Part shown: piece after piece, positions 55,331 to 64,000 of the stretch
Numbering within the stretch: position 1 is the first letter of the stretch
How the letters are laid out: every line of letters starts with the position of its first letter
Origin: Halomonas getboli
Lineage (GTDB): Bacteria; Pseudomonadota; Gammaproteobacteria; Pseudomonadales; Halomonadaceae
Length of the DNA stretch: 64,000 nucleotides
Reading direction: 5' to 3'
Assembly: GCF_023094245.1 (NCBI RefSeq)
Contig: NZ_JALMEW010000003.1
Span: forward strand, 1 to 64,000
Notes under the pieces: generated by a model
Told to the model about the DNA's origin: nothing
What the model saw: the letters and a program-made list of their open reading frames with translations, nothing else
Databases searched by the model: none
Made by a program: the position numbers and the translations under genes

Positions 55331-56641
55331 CTAGAGGAATGTCAGTCCGAGGGCGATGATAATGCCGGTCAGCAGCAGCTGGACCAGGCAGAAGCCCATG
55401 ATGTCCTTGGCCTTGAGGCCGGCGATGCCGAGCACCGGCAGGGCCCAGAACGGCTGCAGCAGGTTGGTCCAGGCGTCGCCCCAGGCCACGGCCATGGCGA
55501 CCCGCGGCACGTCGACGCCCAGCGCCTCGGCGGCCGGCAGCATCACCGGCGCCTGCACGGCCCACTGGCCGCCGCCGGAGGGCACGAAGATGTTGACGAT
55601 GCCGGCGCTGATGAAGGTCCAGAACGGCAATGTGGTCTCGGTGGCCAGCGAGACCAGCGCCTGGGACAGCGTCTCGGCCAGCCCCGACTGCACCATGATC
55701 GCCATGATGCCGGCGTAGAAGGGGAACTGGATGACGATGCCGGCGCCGCCCTTGATCGCCTCCTGCAGGCTCTCGAGCAGGCTGCGCGGAGTGCGGTGCA
55801 GCACGATGGCCAGGAACAGGAACAGGAAGTTGACCACGTTGAGGTTGAGCCCGCCGCCCTGCAGCACGAAGTGATCGACCAGGAACAGCAGCCCGGGGAT
55901 ACCGACCAGCCACGCCAGAGTCATGCTGTTCTCGAGGCGTTCCGCCGGGCGGGTGATGCGCACGCGCTGCTCGTCGTCGTCCTCGAGCAGGCTCGGATCG
56001 ATGAACACGCTGTCCTTCTCGTCGGGCAGCATCAGGCGGTTGAACAGCGGCACGGCGATGAATAGCGCCAGCACGATCGCCAGGTTGAACAGCGAGAAGA
56101 TGGTCTCGGAGGTGCCGATCACGCCGATCTGCTCGACGGCGAAGTGGCCCTCGGTGGCGATGGTCAGCGGCACCGAGCCGGCCAGGCCGCCGTGCCAGAC
56201 GATGAAGCCCGAGTAGGCGCTGGCCACCAGCAGCCGGTAGTCGACGCGGATCTGCTTGGCGAGCTCCTTGGCGAACAGCGCCCCGACCACCAGGCCGAAG
56301 CCCCAGTTGATCCAGCTGGCCGCCAGCGATACCAGGGTGACCAGCACGATGGCCGCGCCGGCGTTGTTGGCCAGGCCGGCCAGGCGCCGCAGCAGCCGCT
56401 TCACGGGCGGTGAACTGGCCAGCATGAAGCCGGTGACCAGCACCAGCAGCATCTGCATGGAGAAGGTCAGCAGGTTCCAGAAGCCGTCGCCCCAGAAGCG
56501 CAGCACCGCCAGCGGCGTCTGGCGCTCCACGGCGATGGCCGCTGCCGCGGCGATCACGGTCAGCAGCAGCACGAAGATGTAGGGATCGGGCAGATAGCGC
56601 TCGACCAGCTTCACGGCCGGGCGCGAGATTACCTTCAGCAT
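55331..56641 (-). CDS. atoE: Short-chain fatty acid transporter, AtoE family
   Basis: This 436-residue membrane protein of the AtoE/TIGR00366 family has about 10-12 transmembrane segments. Motifs: RYLPDPYIFVLLLT, GFGLVVGALFAKELAK, YSGFIVWHGGLAGSVPL, FVPSGGGQWAVQAPVM and AWGDAWTNLLQPFWALP. It probably imports short-chain fatty acids with protons. The frame is open far upstream, but similarity starts at this ATG, which has AAAGGT before it. It follows the MATE gene on the same strand by 110 bases. Confidence 0.92.
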   Translation of the reverse strand: MLKVISRPAVKLVERYLPDPYIFVLLLTVIAAAAAIAVERQTPLAVLRFWGDGFWNLLTFSMQMLLVLVTGFMLASSPPVKRLLRRLAGLANNAGAAIVLVTLVSLAASWINWGFGLVVGALFAKELAKQIRVDYRLLVASAYSGFIVWHGGLAGSVPLTIATEGHFAVEQIGVIGTSETIFSLFNLAIVLALFIAVPLFNRLMLPDEKDSVFIDPSLLEDDDEQRVRITRPAERLENSMTLAWLVGIPGLLFLVDHFVLQGGGLNLNVVNFLFLFLAIVLHRTPRSLLESLQEAIKGGAGIVIQFPFYAGIMAIMVQSGLAETLSQALVSLATETTLPFWTFISAGIVNIFVPSGGGQWAVQAPVMLPAAEALGVDVPRVAMAVAWGDAWTNLLQPFWALPVLGIAGLKAKDIMGFCLVQLLLTGIIIALGLTFL

Positions 56642-56751
56642 GATGACGTTACCTTTTCGCAGGTGAAAAGCCGCGGTGGCGGCGGTGAGGGCAAGCCTCG
56701 GGTCAATTGACGCCAACGTAAAGGTGAAATATAGCCAAAATCGACGAATGT

Positions 56752-58092
56752 CTAAGTTTTGGCGCCCGACCAGCGCGTGCGGCGGTAATGAGTGTAATAG
56801 GCGATCAAAACCCCCGAGCGCACCGCGGTGAACAGGGTGAAGGCCAGCCACAGGCCGTGGTTGCCGAGGCTGCGACTCAGCCACCAGGCGGGCAGATAGA
56901 CCGCCAGGGCGATGAAGATGCTGTTGCGCATCTCGCGGGTGGCGGTGGTGCCAATGAAGACCCCGTCCAGCAGGTAGCTCCACACCGCGATCAGCGGCAT
57001 GGCGACCATCCATGGCAGGTAGTCGCCGGCGGTATCGCGCACCTCCGGCAGGCCGGTGAGCAGGGCGATCAGCCAGGGCCCGCCGATGGCGAAGGCCAGC
57101 GCGGCCAGCCCGGCGGTGATCAGCGAGAAGCGTGCCGCGGCGCGCACCGAGTCGCCGAACTCGTCCCAGCGGGAACGGCCCACCGCGCGGCCGGTCAGCG
57201 CCTCGGCGGCGTGGGCGAAGCCATCCAGGCCGTAGGAGGTCAGCATGATGAACTGCAGCAGCACGGCGTTGGCTGCCAGCACGGTGTCGCCCTGGGCGGC
57301 GCCGCGGGAGGTGAAGAAGGCCATCGCGAACAGCAGCCCCAGGGTGCGCACGAACAGCTGGGCGTTGACCCGGAACAGCTCGCCGTAGGCCGAGAGTCGC
57401 AGCAGCCGCGCGCGGCGGAAGCGCCCGCCGAGGCCGTCGAGCTGGCGCCATATCCGCCACAGGCCGAAGGCCAGCGCCGAGTAGTCGGCGATCACCGTGG
57501 CCCAGGCCACGCCGTCGCTGGTCATGCCCAGGCCGACCACGAACACCAGATCCAGGGCGATGTTGACGCCATTGGTCAGCACTAGCAGCGCCAGAGTCAC
57601 CCGCGAGTTCTGCTGGCCCAGGAACCAGCCGAGGATGGCGTAGTTGGCCAGCACCGCCGGCGCCGAGAGCAGCCTGATGCCGGCGTATTCCGCGGCAAGC
57701 CGGGTGGCCTCGGGGCTGCCGTCGAGGAGCCTGAGGCCGAGCGCGATCAGCGGATCGCCGGCCAGGATCAGCATGCCGCCGATCAGTACCGCCAGCAGCA
57801 GCGACTGGCCGAGCAGGGTCTTCACCGACTCATCGTCCTCGCGGCCCGCCGCCTGAGACGTCAGCCCGGTGGTGCCCATGCGCAGGAAGCCGAAGCCCCA
57901 GTAGAGGAAGCCGAACAGGGTGGCACCGAGCGTCACCGCGGCCAGGTAGCGGGAATCCGGCAGATGGCCGACCACGGCGGTATCGACCAGGCCGAGCAGC
58001 GGCACCGTGATGTTGGAGAGGATGATCGGCCAGGCCAGGGCCCAGATGCGTTGGGGGGCTCGGGCGGACGAGGCGGGGGCAGTCGCGGTCAC
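56752..58092 (-). CDS. dinF: MATE family efflux transporter (DinF type)
   Basis: This 446-residue protein has 12 transmembrane segments in two halves and resembles DinF: WALAWPIILSNITVPLLGLVDTAVVGHL, FGFLRMGTTGLTSQA, GWFLGQQNSRVTLALLVLTNGVNIALDLVFV and LDGFAHAAEALTGRAVG. MATE pumps export organic cations using sodium or protons. The conserved Asp37 in LVDTAVVG is present. Confidence 0.92.
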   Translation of the reverse strand: MTATAPASSARAPQRIWALAWPIILSNITVPLLGLVDTAVVGHLPDSRYLAAVTLGATLFGFLYWGFGFLRMGTTGLTSQAAGREDDESVKTLLGQSLLLAVLIGGMLILAGDPLIALGLRLLDGSPEATRLAAEYAGIRLLSAPAVLANYAILGWFLGQQNSRVTLALLVLTNGVNIALDLVFVVGLGMTSDGVAWATVIADYSALAFGLWRIWRQLDGLGGRFRRARLLRLSAYGELFRVNAQLFVRTLGLLFAMAFFTSRGAAQGDTVLAANAVLLQFIMLTSYGLDGFAHAAEALTGRAVGRSRWDEFGDSVRAAARFSLITAGLAALAFAIGGPWLIALLTGLPEVRDTAGDYLPWMVAMPLIAVWSYLLDGVFIGTTATREMRNSIFIALAVYLPAWWLSRSLGNHGLWLAFTLFTAVRSGVLIAYYTHYRRTRWSGAKT

Positions 58093-58249
58093 GATGGCTC
58101 CGGTCGGTGGCTGAGGCGAGGATCATGGCGGCTGGTCTCGAGCGCTGCAAGCGGCTCGGCATCGCCAGGCCGACTACGCTGGAAGGATGGCGCGCAGGAA
58201 AGCCGCCGAAGGCGGACGCGTCGAACCGACACGACAGGAGGGGTGAAAG

Positions 58250-58558
58250 ATGAGGCGACTGAGCGGATGGGGCCTGGGGCTGGCGTTGGGGCTGCTGGTC
58301 AGCGCGCCGCCGGCGCTGGCCGTGGAGGACGAGGCGCGCCCCAGCGGCGGCGCCATGGTGGTGGATGCGGTGTTCGCTCGCCCGCTGCTGGCCGTGGCCA
58401 CGGTGGGGGGCGCGGCGGTATTCCTGGTCTCGCTGCCGTTCAGCGCCCTGGGCGGCAACGTGGACGAGGCCGCGGAAACGCTGATCAAGACGCCGGCCGA
58501 GGCGACCTTCCGGCGCTGCCTGGGCTGCGAGGTCAGTCGTCGCGGCGACGAACGCTAG
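58250..58558 (+). CDS. Small exported protein with one membrane segment
   Basis: This 102-residue protein has a signal peptide (MRRLSGWGLGLALGLLVSAPPALA), a hydrophobic segment (PLLAVATVGGAAVFLVSLPFSALGG) and a C-terminal FRRCLGCE with a CxxC. Similar small proteins are widespread in gammaproteobacteria under names such as 'multidrug transporter' without evidence. AGGAGG lies nine bases before the ATG. The function is unknown. Confidence 0.78.
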   Translation: MRRLSGWGLGLALGLLVSAPPALAVEDEARPSGGAMVVDAVFARPLLAVATVGGAAVFLVSLPFSALGGNVDEAAETLIKTPAEATFRRCLGCEVSRRGDER

Positions 58559-58585
58559 CGCTCTGCCTGATACCTGGCACAAGAC

Positions 58586-58614
58586 ACGACGCCCCGCGCT
58601 GTGCGGGGCGTCGT
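58586..58614. terminator. Hairpin between the small exported protein and ferredoxin genes
   Basis: A 12-bp perfect stem ACGACGCCCCGC/GCGGGGCGTCGT lies between convergent genes and can act on both. Confidence 0.7.
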
Positions 58615-58639
58615 CGCGGCGCCTGTGGTGACGGGAGGG

Positions 58640-58891
<252 letters not shown>

Positions 58892-58946
58892 TTACCTCAC
58901 GGGAGTCGTGGCCGGCGGGCTCGGGCGTCATGCCCGAGCTCCATGG

Positions 58947-61345
<2,399 letters not shown>

Positions 61346-61571
61346 GCCGGGTTCCTCGTAGTGCGGTTGATATATGGGCTGCTATTGTCCTTTTGGCCAA
61401 GGATCATAGCACCCGGCCCGGTGCGCCGTCATGCGAGGCATGGAAGGGTTTCCCACGCCTTGCACGATTCGGCGGCGATCGGTCGCGCCGGGGCGCTGGC
61501 GCGGGATGAATCAAGACGATCGGCCCGTCATCGGGAGCGGAGGTTCGGGCGTGGGTTGTCGGGAGGAACGG

Positions 61572-62657
61572 ATGCTGCAGCTGGGATGGCGGTCGGGACT
61601 GGCCGGGGTGCGCGAGGACGCTCCCGTTCATGTGACGGCGATGGCCTATATCGGGGTGGCCTGGACGGCCGCCGCGCTGATCGGCCGGGGAGACGATTTT
61701 TCCTTCCTGATCTATCCCGAGACGCTGTTGCGGCTACTAGTCTTCTTCGGGCTGCTGACCGGGATCGGCTATCTCGTTCACCTGTGCGTGTGGGTGCGGC
61801 CGGCGTTTCCGCTGCGACACCTGTTGCGTCAGGTCCGAGGAGCGCTGGGGGTGGCGGGGCTCTGCCTGGCCGTGCGCTCGGTGGCGCTGCTGCTGATCCT
61901 GTCGCTGACGTTCTCGGCCATGTCGTCGTTCAAGACGTTGATTCCGGTGATCCATCCGTATCACCTGGATCACGTCCTCATGGTCCTCGACCGCTCCCTG
62001 CACCTCGGGCAGGCGCCCTGGCGATGGCTGCAGCCGCTGGTGGGCCATCCCCGGACCACCTTCGCGCTCAACATCGTCTACAACCTATGGTTTCTGGTCA
62101 TGTTCGGCCTGCTGTTCTGGGTCGTCTTCCGGGAAACCGGTCGCCGGAGACAGCATTTTCTGGTGGCCTTCCTGCTCTGCTGGGCCATCAACGGCTCTCT
62201 GCTGGCGGCGTGGCTCTCCTCGGCCGGGCCTGCCTACTGGGCGCATGTGCTGCCGGCTATGGAAGATCCCTATGCACCGCTGATGGCCTACCTGGAACGC
62301 GTCGATGCGCAGCATACCCTCTGGGCGTTATCGACCCAGGCGAAGCTCTGGGAGGACTATGCGCGCCAGGGGCTCGACGTGGGCTCCGGCATCTCGGCGA
62401 TGCCCAGCATGCATGTCTCCGTGGCCTGGCTGATGCTGCTGTATGCCTGGCGAAGCGGCTGGTGGCTGCGTGTGCCCGTCCTGCTCTTCGTCGGCTGCAT
62501 AGGGATCGGCTCGGTGCATCTGGCCTGGCACTATGCCGTCGACGGCTATCTTTCGATCGTCACCACCAGCCTGATCTGGTGGGCGGTCGGACACTGGTCG
62601 ACGCGGCGAGAGTGCCGGCGCCAATCGGCGTGCGTACGCGTTGCCGATGTCGGCTGA
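61572..62657 (+). CDS. PAP2-superfamily membrane phosphatase/transferase
   Basis: This 361-residue protein has about eight transmembrane segments. A C-terminal PAP2 site is visible: GISAMPSMHVSVAW (Ser-x-His) and GSVHLAWHYAVDGYLS (His-x3-Asp). The layout resembles inositol-phosphorylceramide synthase-like (AUR1-type) PAP2 proteins, so it may transfer or remove a lipid phosphate head group. GGGAGG lies five bases before the ATG at 61572; longer in-frame starts lack a site. The substrate is unknown. Confidence 0.85.
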   Translation: MLQLGWRSGLAGVREDAPVHVTAMAYIGVAWTAAALIGRGDDFSFLIYPETLLRLLVFFGLLTGIGYLVHLCVWVRPAFPLRHLLRQVRGALGVAGLCLAVRSVALLLILSLTFSAMSSFKTLIPVIHPYHLDHVLMVLDRSLHLGQAPWRWLQPLVGHPRTTFALNIVYNLWFLVMFGLLFWVVFRETGRRRQHFLVAFLLCWAINGSLLAAWLSSAGPAYWAHVLPAMEDPYAPLMAYLERVDAQHTLWALSTQAKLWEDYARQGLDVGSGISAMPSMHVSVAWLMLLYAWRSGWWLRVPVLLFVGCIGIGSVHLAWHYAVDGYLSIVTTSLIWWAVGHWSTRRECRRQSACVRVADVG

Positions 62658-62696
62658 TAGAATGCGCGCCTTCCCATTCCCCGACCGATCACCGCC

Positions 62697-63386
62697 ATGT
62701 CCGAGCGTTCTCGCATCATCACCTCCAACCAGCCCGGCCCCCATCACGATCTGGCGCGCCGGGTCGAGCGGGCCCTGACCCATCCGCTGCGCAAGCCGCT
62801 GGCCGACCATACCCGCGAGGCCTTCGCCGCGGCCGAGGCGTGGCGGGCGGCACGGGGCGAGGCGCCGCTGATCCTCGATGCCGGCTGCGGCGTGGGGCTG
62901 TCGACGCGGCGGCTGGCCGAGGCCCACCCCGACTGCGTGGTGATCGGCGTCGATCGCAGCGCCGACCGGCTGTCCCGCGAGCACGGCGCGCCGCCCGACA
63001 ATGCCCTGCTGGTACGCGCCGACCTGGTGGACTTCTGGCGGCTGGCGCTGGCGGCCGGCTGGCGCCCGGTGCGCCACTACCTGCTGTATCCCAACCCCTA
63101 TCCCAAGTCGACGCACCTCAAGATGCGCTGGCAGGGGCATCCGGTGTTTCCCGCCATCCTGGCGCTGGGCGGGCGGCTGGAGCTGCGCTCCAACTGGCGG
63201 CTCTACGTCGAGGAGTTCGCGCTGGCGATCGAACAGGCGACCGGCGTCGCCTCGCCGGTGGAGGCGCACGACCCTGAGGGCGATTTCCTCACTCACTTCG
63301 AGCGCAAGTATCACCTGAGCGGCCAGCCGCTGTGGAAACTGGTGGCCGAGCTGCCGCACCGCCCGGGGCTGATGCCGGTCGAGTGA
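62697..63386 (+). CDS. TrmB-like SAM-dependent methyltransferase
   Basis: This 229-residue class I methyltransferase of the TrmB (tRNA m7G46) family has ITSNQPGPH at the start, SAM motif ILDAGCGVGLSTRRLAE, HYLLYPNPYPKSTHLKMRW where TrmB has DPWPKxRHxKRR, and LELRSNWRLYVEEFALAI. The catalytic DPWP-type Asp is Asn here (NPYP), so it is a divergent paralog whose substrate may not be tRNA m7G46. A standard TrmB is presumably encoded elsewhere. Confidence 0.8.
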   Translation: MSERSRIITSNQPGPHHDLARRVERALTHPLRKPLADHTREAFAAAEAWRAARGEAPLILDAGCGVGLSTRRLAEAHPDCVVIGVDRSADRLSREHGAPPDNALLVRADLVDFWRLALAAGWRPVRHYLLYPNPYPKSTHLKMRWQGHPVFPAILALGGRLELRSNWRLYVEEFALAIEQATGVASPVEAHDPEGDFLTHFERKYHLSGQPLWKLVAELPHRPGLMPVE

Positions 63387-63392
63387 GCCGGC

Positions 63393-64000
63393 TCAGCGGC
63401 GGCGTCGGTCGCGGAACCGCTCGCCCAGCGTCTGCCGCAGCCAGCGGGCGATCGGCCCCTGGGCGGCGTCGCGGCGTGAGACCGTCTCCACCTCGATGAT
63501 CGGCAGGGGGCCCAGCGCCGTGTCCGGCACCGCGACCAGGTCGTCGCGGAACGGCGGGTACTGGGCGATGTGCTCGGGCACCAGCGCCCAGCCGAGCCCG
63601 CGGGTGACCAGCTCGGCCATCGAATAGAAGCTGTTCAGGCGCCAGAACTGGGCGCTGAGCGGCGTGTCGCCGTCGCCTTCCGAGCGCGAGGCGATCAGCA
63701 GCTGGCGATGGCCGGCCAGGTCGCCGTGGGTGGGCGCGCCCTGGCCGGCCAGGGGGTGATCGCGGCCGACCACCAGCGACTGGCGCAGGTGGGCGATCGG
63801 CATGCCCTCGAGCAGCGGACCGCGGCCCAGCCGGCCGAGCAGGATGCCGAGATCGGCGGTGCGATCCTCGACCCAGCCGGCGATATCGCCCTGGGCACCG
63901 TAGAGCAGGGTCAGCTGCAGGGCGGGGTAGTGGTGGGCCAGGGCCTCGAGAGTCTCGTCTACCGGTGGCATCTCGACCAGCGCCTCGTCGATGGCCAGCA
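63393..64000 (-). CDS. LysR family regulator, substrate-binding domain (partial)
   Basis: The window ends inside this gene. The visible 200 or so residues are the C-terminal effector-binding domain of a LysR-type regulator: LALHHYP-like opening, DLGILLGRLG, LVVGRDHPLAGQG, GLGWALVPEHIA and a final WLRQTLGERFRDRRRR. The helix-turn-helix lies beyond base 64000. Target genes cannot be inferred. It converges on the TrmB-like gene. Confidence 0.88.
   Translation of the reverse strand, partial: LAIDEALVEMPPVDETLEALAHHYPALQLTLLYGAQGDIAGWVEDRTADLGILLGRLGRGPLLEGMPIAHLRQSLVVGRDHPLAGQGAPTHGDLAGHRQLLIASRSEGDGDTPLSAQFWRLNSFYSMAELVTRGLGWALVPEHIAQYPPFRDDLVAVPDTALGPLPIIEVETVSRRDAAQGPIARWLRQTLGERFRDRRRR

Overview
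The window is a GC-rich chromosomal segment, most likely from Halomonas or a close relative in the Halomonadaceae. Supporting this are ectoine hydroxylase (ectD), a type-B PutA, a FabY-type ketoacyl synthase, the gammaproteobacterial thrB / DUF2782 / polA neighbourhood, and rRNA and tRNA sequences of gammaproteobacterial type. Nearly all of it is housekeeping or metabolic DNA with long, dense, high-GC genes.

Layout. 1-480: 3' end of 23S rRNA, 5S rRNA and two strong terminators separated by a 7-bp tandem repeat. 496-8233: gloA2-like VOC protein, hisC, NlpE-like lipoprotein, radA, the coupled selenium pair selD-selU, a degenerate class I amidotransferase, an alkyltransferase-like DNA repair protein and a YjaG (DUF416) protein. 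8313-11231: minus-strand hisB-hisH-hisA-hisF operon. 11403-15646: panZ-like acetyltransferase, asmA, mutY, yggX. 15695-16118: promoter and tRNA-Phe, tRNA-Gln, tRNA-Thr.

16119-20500 is the accessory part, visibly AT-richer over its core. It holds a two-gene cassette: a membrane-anchored DUF2726 protein followed by a PD-(D/E)XK nuclease-like protein. It also holds two paralogous exported cysteine-containing proteins, a decayed copy of tRNA-Thr with its terminator, and the C-terminal relic of a tyrosine recombinase. It looks like a small eroded island at the tRNA-Thr gene. The cassette is the best candidate for an undescribed, possibly defensive, system.

20523-23075: a PAS-GAF-GGDEF diguanylate cyclase flanked by two copies of a hairpin element that resembles short terminated RNAs. 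23076-31196: putA, ectD, ycgM-like FAH protein, membrane PQQ glucose dehydrogenase. 31367-38181: speA, thrB (overlapping starts/stops), DUF2782 protein, polA, a lipoprotein. 38333-38464: a MITE-like palindrome abutting an iron ABC transporter whose three genes are split over both strands (fbpA-, fbpC+, fbpB-). 42666-45703: a TRAP transporter. 46048-55211: tmcA, pepD, a small exported protein, rmuC, dps, two lipoproteins, HIT protein, TauE/SafE permease, an entericidin-like peptide of 43 aa, and an acyl-CoA thioesterase. 55331-64000: atoE-like transporter, MATE pump, small exported protein, ferredoxin, coaD, fabY, PAP2 membrane protein, TrmB-like methyltransferase, and a LysR regulator cut by the window edge.

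The genes form several functional groups: histidine synthesis (hisC apart from hisBHAF), selenium use (SelD makes selenophosphate, SelU puts it into tRNA), DNA maintenance (radA, mutY, Atl, polA, rmuC, Dps), and iron handling (YggX, Dps, Fbp). All functional statements rest on motif and family recognition by eye; no database search was run.
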